NCBI GenBank assembly: GCA_914767715.1
Contig: OU612075.1
Coordinates: 18,168,001-18,228,000 of the forward strand
Source: Membranipora membranacea
Lineage: Eukaryota > Bryozoa > Gymnolaemata > Cheilostomatida > Membraniporidae
Length of the DNA stretch: 60,000 bases
Direction: 5' to 3'
Part shown: piece by piece, positions 12,281 to 25,200 of the stretch
Layout: each line of letters starts with the position of its first letter
How positions within the stretch are numbered: position 1 is the first letter of the stretch
The notes under the pieces: model-generated
Database searches by the model: none
The model's input: the letters and a program-made list of their open reading frames with translations, nothing else
What the model was told of the DNA's origin: nothing
Position numbers and translations under genes: made by a program

Positions 12281-15200
12281 TTCTGAGTTTAGTACTTCGC
12301 TGTGCTGCTACAATCTCATCTCATTCACGTTATTAGTCTTGGTAGAGTCTGAAAAAATGATAAAAAAAAGAACTTGAGATGAACTTTCAGAGTAAAGCTT
12401 TGATAAAAATTGGTCAAAGTTTGTTCTGTACTTTGCTGCTTAATTCTGCATGACTAAAAGCCGAATGTGATCTCTTTACTGTATCTCATGCTGTAACAGG
12501 TTCATAGTAGTTTCTATTCTACACAAATCAGCAGTTATCAGGTATCTTAACTGATGTTAAAACATCTTCGCCGTCAAATAGAAGACAACTCAGCTATCAT
12601 AAACTCGGTACAAGACAAAAAATTTAACAGTTCAATGATGAGCTCTAAGACAACAGCTTCAAGTTGCAAGAATAAATATTTCCCCGAGCAATTGTCTATG
12701 CAGAACTTCATCCAACGAATTTTGACAGTTGTCTCCAAAAGCCCTGGAGAAGAGGCTGGTTTCTCTAATATCAGTTTACATGTCATAGCGCCTTCATGTC
12801 TCTAGCTACACATCTTAATGAAGAAAACTTTCTATCAATAGCCTTCTCGCTTCAAGCAAGAAATCAATTTCAAATTACAATTTTAATTTCATTTCATCCC
12901 TTTGAACCTCAGCTGGAATAACTTTTTAATCATTACGGCAGAGCTCTGTAAGATCAAGTGAACAACAATAACACGATGCCGGCACGGCATCGCAGAGGAG
13001 CTGCGTTCATGATACAATGCAGGTCAGTTAGACAATGCAAAATGTTCTACTTCAAAGAGTGATCAGCAAGTGATAAACATCCTGTACATCCTATACCTAC
13101 GTATTCAGGCATCATATTGTTGTACTAAAGCCAGTACACCACAAAATGAAGCTTCATTATGCACAATAACACACTGACAAATCAAGGAGTCAATGGTCAA
13201 ATTAATGCCTTGAGTATTAATGTAGTAAGATACTAAAACAGGAAACAGGAACTGATATTCAGAATTTTTTTGTTTACAATTCCAGAAAAAAACAACAAGA
13301 AAAAATGTCTCATACATACCTACAAATCAAGGCCACACCCAGGATATGCTACTACATTGGTGTCCAAATGAAGTTTATATACAATATAACTTCGGCAGCA
13401 GCAGCTGTGTATTTGTCATTAATTCAAGGCAGCACTTGTTTCACCTCAGAGTGTGCTACTTTATTAAAGGTAATTAATGAGTATTAGAACAATTTGCTTA
13501 GCGTTATTGGATTTGAGTTCCCAAAGGCCAAATGAAAGACAACGACAAACAGAAGCTAACTCGCAGGTATGTATAGAACACGGCGCCACTTTGCATGGGT
13601 TGTCTCAGGTTCAAATCTGATCTTACATGACGTAACTCCAAAGGAGAATAATAGGAGTAAATTTTAAGTATCACACTTGAGGTGTTGACCATCAACTTCA
13701 ACACAATATGAATCAGTGCAAGTTCTTGGGAGCACAACTCCACATAGAAAAAAGGTGTGGTTACTGAGAGAGTATATAAATTCAGAAAACCTTATGAGTA
13801 TCATGACACTTGATACATCTTTGGAATAGCTAGGAGTGGACAATGAACAGAAGAGGTCTTCGGTGTTTTGTGCAAATGCCCAAGAAACGATTGCGGTATG
13901 CAAACCTTAGATTGTATCCGCTGATGACCCCAAGCGGCGTACAATTTACACAAATGACATCAGCAATTTTATGTGCAACAATAATATCCGACTGATGTAA
14001 CATATCAAGGCAAGTCTTACCCAGACAGTCAAGTACTAACATGTGACATAACTACTCTGTACCTACACATGCGGCGATTATCCCTCGAAACTATACAAGT
14101 CAAATATACGCAGAAAACATTTAAGTAAAAGTCATATTGAACGAGCAGAGAACAACCTTTCAAGAATGCAAGCAGAGCAAATAAATTAACAACTATAGCA
14201 CTTCTCCTGGAATATAATTCTGCATACAAATGATCACTCTGTCTCTAGGACCTGGCCTCTTCTAGCTTGTTGATCTCAAAGCTGCACAAATCGCTGACAC
14301 TTGAACACATGTCTGAGAAATGTTTAATTTTAATAAAAATCAATGAGCAAGGTAATCAAGCTGCGATGATGACTTTTATAGATCAAACTGAGGCTCAATG
14401 CTTACGCACATTTACCTGCTGACGAGCCAATATTGTAAAACAACATTACACTGATATCAAATATGAGAGCTATGAGATTCAACATCTGCAAAATTTTGCT
14501 AGTTTCAATGCTCCGATTATCATGAGCAGAAGTTTGTACTTCCCTGTCAAAAGGCTCCCTGTCTTTTTAGAAAGATCAGGTTTCTGGCACTCACAGAACC
14601 GTTGAAACCATCTTGTTTTAAAAACAAAAGTAGACTTATCTTCTTGCAACATTGCATGATCAGACCAATCCGGGGCCCATACCGACTTCTTTTGAGAGAA
14701 ACGATAGATATGCAGAGAGTAACAAAGTTGCAGTGATGATTGGGCTAATATATCTTTAGGCTATCTTGAGGGCACACTATTCACCATTTGTTGCATTAAC
14801 CTACAATGTGTGATGTAATGCCATTATTAAAGGTGTAAATTAAAATCCAGAACAAGTAGTTGAAGAACTTCAATTCAAACTGAATTTACTGGCTCATGAT
14901 AAAATGTAAATAGATGTTAACCACAGGAGACCGCTGACGTGGTGCTGACGTGATTCTGACCAACTCGGTCTACAGCCTCACTGTTCTGTACGTGCAGAGT
15001 ATGTCTTTAAACAAATAATCATCTGCTGCAAAGGTCACTCTGAGGCTGTGCATGCGACTCGTGCTGACAATGAGAATTAGTACAATATGGCTCCTCGAAA
15101 TGAATTCCTACCTATCTGCTAGTAGAGTGGATCATCCTCCAACCTTTGATGTTCATTCTTGTTTAAGATTATGGATGTCAGTTGCTCATATATTGCTGAT

Positions 15201-18200
15201 ATTATGAGTGCAAACAATAATGGTATTGTACGTAAACTATCATAAATCTGTAACATTACTGCCCAGCAGAGGAACAGGGGGAAGAAATCAAGTTATTACA
15301 TTGCTTTTCGGTCTGTCCAAATATCTGAATACTAACCTATCCTGTGTCTTAGGTGTGTTAGGTGATACCTGATTGGCTTTTCACTAGTTTTTCTCCTCGT
15401 GTAATATATATGACTATAATGAGTGTTTCTAGTCCCACAGCATTGCTGATCTCAAGTACAGCAGTCAGTAATTTGTCGTAATATAAGATGGTGTATATGA
15501 AAGTTTACACCCCGTTCTTGTCAATCGTAAAATCCTCTGATTTGTATGCTTTGGAAGTTTATAAAGTGGGAAATGCGAAACTTCCCGAACACATTTCTAG
15601 TCCTCAAATGTGTTATAACCAACTGCGCACTATTTTTACCCAATGTGTGCAGCACATTTCCAATATTATAGATTGATATATGTATATATAGCATATATGC
15701 AATGGTATATTTTCCCACAGTAACACTAACACTTACTCACCTTGTTAGGAAAAATCCATCAAATTCTCACAACTCTGTAAATTATCATGACTTTTATCTT
15801 ATGGGGTAGGGTTTGGTTGATTTAGTTACAATGAGTATGGTAATGTAAAGGTGATATACTTCTGTATATGTAACAATTCCGTTTATCAGGATCCAATTAT
15901 GTAATCAATCTTCTAATATCTCAGGAAGCCAACGTAAGCAGCTAGCTGAGATAGCTATTCATACCCCCCTCCAAGGAGATCTGAGCTTAATCCTAAGATT
16001 ATTGTAATACAGCAAAACTTCCTCCTAAGCTAACCGACCAAGTTTTTCCATAGTGGATATAGACTAAAGATAATCCTTCAGTCAGTATTCAGCGTCTCAC
16101 CAAGGAGTCACTGGTCTCACCAAGGAGTCACTGGTATCACCAGGAGTCACTGGTCTCACTGGGTTCAGCTTAGTACAGAATTAAGGGAAGGTGATAATGA
16201 CGAATTGTGCGAGGTGCAAAAACGTGTGAGGTGCAGCATAGAGGCTGATCCCAGCTCTTTTTCACAGAGGATATTGTCAGCATGGTATATAATCCTTTGG
16301 TAAATAATGTCCGATTGGGTTCAGCGGAATACAGAAATACAGAAAGGTGATGATGGTGAAATTTGTGAGGTGCGGCAGAGATGACAAACAAACTTCTGAT
16401 TCAGAGAGTCTTTGACTTGCATTGATGCCGGGTAAGGACAAAGGCTGACATTTAGTCACTACTAGTATTGGGGTGCATGTGTAGAACAACACAGTATGCC
16501 TGTACTATAATATATGTCATCGGTGGGCGGCAGCGCTATGTCTGATTCTGGTCTTACAGGTCATCACAGTCATAAAAATAATAATGATAACGATGTACAA
16601 ATCAAAATGACTTCAGTATTGACCACACCATAACTAACTATCATTATTCAATACTGTAAAACAAGGTGCGAGATGAGAGGTATACGCACTAGGATGTAAT
16701 TTCCGCTGAACACATGAGAAAGTTCATATTATCAGCTGTACGACCATATACTGAATGACTGTATACGTACATGCTTCGGTATAGTGATGTGCGTTTACAA
16801 AAATTAAAAAAACAATACTGCTTGACGGCCTTTCATTTATCCTACCCTGATTATTTACTGATATAGGATTGTGTTGGATCAAAAATTTGTAAAAAATGCA
16901 ATGAGCTAACAATGCTCATTTTCGAAACATCGGATAAAAAACAACTCATCCCTCAATCCCACAGAGACTCACATGGACGCCTCCTCAATAATGTTACACG
17001 AGCATCACTATACTTTAAAAGCCTATCTGTCTGATTTTCACGATTATTTTACTATTATTTTCATGGTCCTATTTGTCGCCTGTGTGACTTTGATAGGCTC
17101 AAAAAAAAGTAGAAAAAAGTGATAAGTTGGTACCTTATTTCAGGTGTTTCCACTATTGGCACAGCACTTCTCCATAGTTTTAAATGTGTGACAGCAGCAA
17201 AGCTAATTTAGCCTAATTAAATCAGCTCTACCTATAATTAAATGACATGGCAATATTGAATTATAATCGCTACTGATGTCAACGTGTGACATGCTGGTTC
17301 AAATGTAATAATACTAGTCATGATGGTATCGGCAGCAGTGTATAAACATGGGTTCAATCTGAAAAGTTCTCGTTGTACAGAATACTTTGTATTGCCCTTT
17401 CCTAGAGAGGTTGGGGGCGTTTAGTAGATTAGTCTGAGGTTCAATGCCTGCAGCAAAAATCTATTGGCTGAAAATTCCCATCAAAAACCTCCTGTCTGAC
17501 CCAGTTGTACTACGTAAGGCTGGGCCAATGAATGATGTTTTACTATTTTGCACTCTTGTATCTTGAACCCCCAGAGAAACTTTGTAAATCAAAATAGTTC
17601 ACTTATATAACTTTGCCTCCCACACCGCCAGTTTCTATCCTGTTCCTCTTATTACAGATTAACTATTGTAGAGCCACCTCTTGAGACCAAATATACCAAA
17701 GAACTCAGTCACGAAACTACTTCAAATTTTATGAATGAAGGAAAAGCCCAGTTTAAACTGCACAAGAGGCTACGCCAGCATGGAGTTGTCTAAAAATACT
17801 CGCTGAATGCGCATTTTGAAACGCAGGAAATTCCCTTAATTGGTATAAATAGCTGAGAATTATGAGGATTAGGTACATAGATATAGATAAGGAACCAGAG
17901 TACGAGCTGCTGCAAATCCTGTGTAGTCAACCAATCACAAGGTACCTAACGACTATGCTCTACTAGCGGAGTAGTCCGTAAAATGTGCATGATGGAAAAT
18001 ACTTCCAGATCCTCCAAAATTAAAACACTGCCCAACATGCTTATTGCAAAACTAAACCACAGCACAGACCAGTCAAACCTTTTGCACTAAGTATAGTACA
18101 TTTAGAAATGTACATATATACATGCATGTTTGTGAGTGAGTGTCAACTTGATCAAAGAGTTAGAGACTCAGACTCCTTGATTTGACAATAAAAAAAAGCA

Positions 18201-20157
18201 TTGCAGAAGAGCATAAATAACAAAAGCTATGGTCAACGCATACCTGGCACCATCAACTATCCTTATCACTTTTAGGCTCAGAGAATATTATAATCACTCC
18301 GGAAAAGATTTCACAGTACAGCATTACTAACCAATCTCTTTAAACTGCTGACCTGACACACCTGTTTAGGCTGACTCACCTGATACCTTTTTTCGGAGAG
18401 GTTTTCCTGGTAATATTTATGAATTAATCCTTTTGTCTTGCCTGACTCCTCTTGTGCAATTATGTAAAACTCCTCCCAATAGTTGGGTTAGGTCCCCTGT
18501 GAACAAAGATATGAGCAGTGCTACGCGTTACCGTGTAAGTGTACGTGTGCCGAACATTCTTTGGTCATTACGAAACCAAAAACAAACTTTCTATACTTTG
18601 ATGACGGAGACGAACTGAGTAAGTGCATGCTAGGTAATAAAATTAAATCTGGCTGTGTGGACATTACAGTCTTGATTTGAGAAAGATAGCTTTGCTCATC
18701 AAATAGATCTCAAACTTCCCAAATTCTCTGATAAATGGGAAAGAGAACGAGATGAAGAGAAAATTCTTTCCTTCCCCTCCCCCTCATAATTAAACCAGGC
18801 TAGAATTTCTAACTGTAGCAATGATTGCAAGAACTGCTTTGAACACGTCGTCTGAGTAACTATGTCTTACCTGTGTCTGCTGTCTGCATATAATGTTTTG
18901 CTGAGTTTAATCTTGCAGCTACACTCCAGATAATTTTCCGAGTAATATAATCTTAAATGGTAGTCTTTATCGGATCTACAATTCTTCCCTACAATTAAAA
19001 AAGTAATCATAAATGTCCATTTGAATAACTGTCCAGCAGAGGTTTCAATGAATTTGAATCAGATTTGATTTGAAACTACTGCAAACTGCACATCAGCTAC
19101 TGTACAACTCTGACAAATTGCTGGTCTTAGTATCCATTATGGTAAAAGTAAACGGTGTCTTATGATTCTGTCAAACAGTCAGAGTTTTGTAAGCAAAGTA
19201 AGGAATGACAGAAATTTGTCTGTAGTGATGGCCATTACTACAGACAAACATTAGCATCATCATTATCATTTTATCATCAAAAGATTTTTGTTAGTAAAAT
19301 TATAATGATGATGCCAACTTTGTCTGCTGATCATTTAATGGACAATAGACAAAGGTGTTTCAGAGCCATGCTGACAAACATTTGGACAAACATGCAATGA
19401 CATGGAAATGGTCAGCTTCATCCTCAACAAGACACAAAAATGGAAATGAGATATAAACTTTAGGGAAGAGATAATAGGAATCAAATTGTTACAAATGGTA
19501 AAACTCAGAAACACAAAATTTAAACTAAATGTGTTGCAAACTTCAAACGGCAGTGAGAGGCAAAAAGTTTAATTGTGCTATATTGCCTGTGTGCGGAAAA
19601 CTGTTTTGAGCCAATGACAATCAGCTGGAAAAAACGCGGTTATAATAGAGGAATGCTGGTACTAACATTGTAACAAGCTGTATATTAATAATCTTACAGG
19701 TCTATAACAAAATCAATATAGAAAAGATGACAAAACCATGTTATTTATCATGTTTGCCTTACGTTATCAATCTTAGAAGATGATAACCCCAGATTTTAAT
19801 TTAGAAAAAGCTTCTTGCTCCAAGCATTCATCAGCAATGACAGCTGCCCATGACAGCTTGACAGAACAAGTTAATGTAGATGAAATGGTACTGGGAAAAG
19901 CAGGTTTTGCAATGATAACGTCCTGCATTAGAAAGAGCTGGCGGCATCAAGAGCCGTTTCCTAAGGAAAATAACATTGCGGATGTGTGCAAATATACTTA
20001 CATATATACTTTCATATACACTTACATATACACCTACACTAACTACCATAACCTACACCACCATCTGCAGACATTAATGTTTGAAGGTACCTAAATTAAT
20101 TTTAAGCACACAAAAGAGAGATATTCCTCACCTTTGCTGTGGCTACTATATGTACTG
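12281..20157. other. Long stretch without a recognisable gene
   Basis: Both strands carry only short, stop-bounded reading frames with no family resemblance or consistent splice phases. The region holds the 20-bp tandem repeat at 16094, a diverged direct repeat around 16146-16400, and a 34-nt near-perfect palindrome at 19216-19249. I cannot exclude non-coding RNA genes or untranslated exons. Confidence 0.5.
16094..16157. repeat. 20-bp tandem repeat, three copies
   Basis: The unit CACCAAGGAGTCACTGGT is repeated three times, the last copy missing one base. A second, longer direct repeat follows: GGGTTCAG..TACAGAA...AGGTGAT near 16146 recurs near 16317. Confidence 0.75.
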
Positions 20158-20165
20158 GGTAATAT

Positions 20166-20195
20166 CAGAGACTATGGATATTATCTATAGTCTCT
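20166..20195. mobile_element. 30-bp palindromic insert with 8-bp flanking direct repeat
   Basis: The insert is a near-perfect hairpin (CAGAGACTAT opposite ATAGTCTCT). It is bracketed by GGTAATAT at 20158-20165 and again at 20196-20203. An 8-bp target duplication is the hallmark of hAT-type insertion. The insert is far too short to be anything but an end-only relic. Confidence 0.5.
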
Positions 20196-20203
20196 GGTAA
20201 TAT

Positions 20204-22236
20204 ACTATATTAACAGAGTAATGTTGTCAATAATACAGAAAAGCGACCTTGTGAGTTGTGATGTCACTCAGGCTTGCAGATCTCAGTGCTAAGCTGGCCG
20301 ACTATTGAATAAATATAAATATTGGTACACTTAGAGCACAGCACAGCAGGAGTTACTATACAATGTCGTCGTTATCGAGCTCTTCCGTGCTTCAATGTTT
20401 GAACAATGGTACTTGACTGATCAAGTGAGCTGGAATTACCACACGGCAGCGCTCAGCTACGGTGCATTGCTGCCGCTTAAATGATCAATGATTGTAATAA
20501 CACATAGCACAGAAACCTGCAACAACCTTCATAATATAATCTCAAGGACAAAAAATCATCAGAATTCTCAAGGATGGTTGCTGGGATCTTGTTAGACCTT
20601 ATGGAAAATATCGGTTGCCAATTGTTTTATAGGTTATTGAGTTGATTGCCGGCTTAATTTCGGTCACCATTTATACAAATACTGCAGCATTGCCTTAGAA
20701 GAGTACTGAGATGTTCTCGGACTGGTCAAATGATAGATCAACTTGACAAGTTATTTCTGACCTTGAATTTGCTCTCATTGTTAGGAATAAATTAGACAGA
20801 TAAGGCCTAAAAAGAATTCTAGGTACAGTAAAAAGATAGTAGACAGCCACACAGTCAATTTGAGCAACGTTTGAAGGTCAAAAACACCGAGGTAGCGGCG
20901 TGTAGAATATAATGCAGACACGTCATCAGAATGCACAGGAAACTGTTATCAAATAGTCCACTTAGAACAGTCAGCGTGAGTAATGACATTTCATCTTGAC
21001 GTCTGAGAGCCCAATAGAATCAATTATATTAAAACTTGTAAATTAAGTAAAAACATCCGCACTAACAGAGTGTGGCAGTCAATCAACTGTGCATACTTCC
21101 TGGCTACCTGGCCTATCTCCCCATTACATAGCCTTAGGCCTCAATCTACATAAAATTACTATGGGCTTGTTCATCAACAACCAATAATGTTAAGGAATTG
21201 TGCGAGATCCTACTATAACCACAACAACAGCATGAATATGCAAGTGACGAATGCAGGGAGATAATCTGGGTCTATACATTTATACATCTCATATACAAAT
21301 ATTACAAAAAAGTTTCCATGAAAAACAATATTTTTCAGGATTTTTCGCTTTAGGTGTAATGTTTACACTCCATTAACAGAAAAACAAGACACGAATAACC
21401 ATAAAAATAAACCGCCCTACCGATAATGTACTGATTATAAACCAGACTGTGAAGGAAAAACAGCCCCTTGGCTCGATTGCTGTCATACTGTTTTACGTCA
21501 ACAAAATCATCCAAAAACCAAAAAAAATTGACAAGCATGCAAATTTCCATACTAGCTATGGCTAATTTCCTATGACAGATCCCTAGGGACTGTTTTACAC
21601 AACAGTTCAAGATAATTCCACCTGAGCAGTTGTAGAATTATTTGGTCTGATTAAATGTAAACACACCTATATGCTCACAGAAGAAATCTGGTATGAGAAA
21701 ATCTAATAATAGTAACGCTATGATCAAGCATATTCAGAAAACTATTTTTATCCGTCTAACATCGATGGATGCAGTCATATCATGCAAAACGTATTTGGTT
21801 AAAAATGCTGTTCATTACGTTACAGGATATAGTTATGGTATTGAGTTCTTATACCATGGGACGTCTTCAGTTCATCGAGTTGCAAACTCAAAAAACCGCC
21901 CAAGGGATTCGAATATTTTAAGACATGTAGGCGGATCTTATCAGACAGATTATGTCCATTTCATGAAACATACACGTACCTTAAGCTGACAAGGTACTTC
22001 ATGTAGAGCAGCATATCACTCTGAATGTATATGTAGCTGTCCTCAATGAATTTGGTTTAAATGAGTTTAGTAGTACCTTGTCAGATTATATGTCGACATA
22101 GAAGTACTATTCAAAGGGAGTCAAATGCTATATGACAAGGTATTGGTAAGGTCTTTGTAAAACACCAAATACTTGTTTGACAGTAGCCAGAAGACACCTC
22201 CTCTAATGTAACATCTTGTGTTATGTATACATCATC
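20204..22236. other. Intergenic stretch downstream of WRAP53
   Basis: No gene is recognised. The longest frames (for example plus 21693-21989) have no family resemblance and are probably chance. The 3' untranslated region of WRAP53 should occupy the right end. Confidence 0.5.
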
Positions 22237-25200
22237 TCACGGACCAATCCACCATAACCTTACTGAGTTGTCTTCCCTTGCCTCTGGACTGTCTGTGTCT
22301 GATTGGTCACTGTCCGAGTCGAGTATTGATGACTTGTACGACCTTTGACCGGACGTTGTAGTTATCATGGCTAACGTAGGATGAAAACTGCAACAATAAT
22401 AATATGTAGATAGAGACTTGATAGTAAGATTATAGGTTTCCCTTTGCAACATGGTAGCATTATTGCCATCTACATGTCTTATCGACCATAAATATTTCTA
22501 AAGACATTTCTATCAAACAATATACACCTCAGATTTAAAAATAAACTAAATAAATTAATTGAAAACAAAGCAGAGTCTAGACTCTAAATATAGTAGTTGA
22601 ATAAGGTCATTAAATTCTCGGTATTTGTAGGTTATCGTTGAACTTGCATGACTTGACTTTAACATTAACATATACCATAACAACTCAAGAGCAAGCAAGA
22701 AAAAAAACACTGAATCTTTGATGAAATGGTGATGTGATATGAAACCTGGGCTTTCTGGCTGAGTGAGTTGGAGTAATTACTTACCATGCAGTATTGACAC
22801 AATCAGAGTCTGATGCGGTATATTTGAGTGTAGGAGGTATTTGTTGTTCTGTTTGTTCTGATACATAGTCCACAGTGTATAGATCCCATATATTTACCTT
22901 ACCATCTGTGCCACCACTGGTAACATATCTACGATAAGAAATATAAAACTACTGTAACCAATAATTGATCAATTGATCAAGCTCAGCAAATGGTTGGAAA
23001 AGACCTTTTCAATTTCTTTTTGGGAATCTTTCAGATTGGAACCGTTGTGATGTACAGGTATAACTAAACTGCCTAATGGTGAGTTAGATATATATACAGG
23101 AGCCTAATAGCATAAATTCAATAGATTAAGACTACACATTTTACATACCCTATAGGAGTTTCATTTAGCTAGAGTTTAATTTCGCTATCTGGACCTGTTA
23201 CTAAATTTCGCTAGAACTAAATTTCGCTAGTAGGCTTAATAGTGAAAATGAAAAAAAATGTCCAAGCTGGGATTCGAACCCAGGGCATAACTCTCCATCT
23301 GATTGCAAGGCAGTGTGGTGTAGTGGTCTAAGTGTCTGCCTTGCAATCAGATGGAGAGTTATGCCCTGGGTTCGAATCTCAGCTTAGACCACTACACCAC
23401 ACTGCCTTGCATGCTTAGGTAAGGTGTATTCCTGTATAATTGTACATTGTTTATGAAACTATGGTGAGTGAGTTTAATTTAAGATACACTAAATTTCGCA
23501 ACCTAGGCAACAACACGAAAAGCGAATCCTAAATGCCGCGAAACTAAACTCCTATAGGGTAATAAGTTAATTAAGGTAAAACATTTTCTTTGGAGTTGTT
23601 TGCCTTCTCAACACGAGAGCACAACTTCAAATTAGTTGCGATCATGTGTATAAATTTACGTGAATACATTATAATGAAATACCAATATTACTATATATAT
23701 CATATTAGCAGCCTTGTCCTTACCTGCCAGATGGGTCGATATCAAACATGATTCTCTGGTTAGTAGTAACAGTTCTCTCCAATATAGCTAATATCTGTCC
23801 TGGATTTCTCATATCCCACAGTAACAATTCGTTATCCTGTATAAAATCATTGTCAATAGTTATCCGGGTTGGCCGCGGTGCTTGTGATCACACACTGTCA
23901 GAAGCTGGGCGGGGATTGGTTATAAAAAGCCACAAACCTGTACAAAGTTTGAGCCCCTCACCTACGGTCACACCAATTATATTTCACACCAAAATATTAT
24001 TACTTAGTATTGTTTCTTTTGTTGGCTTTGCATATTATTTTAATATCAGGTCAGAAATTGACACTGTTGTGGAGATTACCATTACAGTGATATAATAATA
24101 AATTGTATTGCATGGAGAAAAAACTAACCTTTCTAGCTCCGGATAGGAGAAGATTACCGTCTGGGTGAAACTTAATCTGAGTTACCCCTCCAGAGTGCCC
24201 CTCTAATATCATAGTCTGCTTGTTATTTCTCTCATCATATACACCAACTAAAAAATAAGACAATCACTGATTTATTGATTAGATAAACCCATGGACTTAA
24301 TATATAGTATATAGTATATTAAGTCTATGGATAAACCTGAAGCAATACTTGTTTCTATGATTTAAAATCAACAAAGAGGTGTGACAAATCTCAAACAATT
24401 TTGTACAGAGTATCAACTAGGGATTGTTATTGTGCTCAAAAGCGTACAGTGCTGTTACCTATAATTCTGTAGGGCAAATCTTTTGTTCAGAAAGTACCCT
24501 ATTTAAAATATGAAATTGAAATGTATTTTTTTTAATATTATGCTTATGTATATCGCAGTTATAATATAGTTTTAAAAAAGGTGCCGGATGGCGTCAAGGG
24601 TTGATCTGGGTTCATGTTGATCCCAGGATTTCTTACAATCTGAGGAAACGAATTAACCCTTAGACTAAGCCAGCACACAGATAAACAAGAGATGAAACAA
24701 CAATAAGATGAGATCATTAACAGCTGTTACAATTGTTGTGATTACAGTGTGAACAAGGAGTTGTAGGTCTACAACTCCTTGAATGAGCCACAAGGCAATT
24801 ATCTGAAACCTGATAGCCAGCCAAATTATTAATGCTAAATTACTACTAAGTACATTCAAATCAGGATAACTATGAGAAGCTTGTTAAATTACATTGTGCA
24901 GTTTATTTTTTCATTTGGTGAGCATTTTAAAAAAAATGTAATGTAACACTTAATTTGGATGACATTATGATGAACTAGCCACCTACTTGATCTGCTATAG
25001 CTGCCGGCAGCAAATAGTCTGCTTTGAGGAAGAAAATCAAAACATGATATGATACCAGTCTGTCCTGTCTGCCTCTTCTTATGAGTCTTAATACTCTCTA
25101 TCTGAGCTCCGGGTCGGGTGACGTCAAACACGTGTATCTGTTTGATGAATCCCGCGTATATAAGCCCACCATCAGGTGTGAACGCTAAGCTATGAGCACT

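Noticed and set aside
21693-21989. 98-codon plus frame
   Set aside because: No family resemblance, no splice partners, and a composition like the surrounding non-coding sequence.
23306-23385. Functional tRNA-Ala gene
   Set aside because: T arm and anticodon loop look good, but no acceptor stem closes and the sequence is embedded in inverted copies of itself within a MITE.
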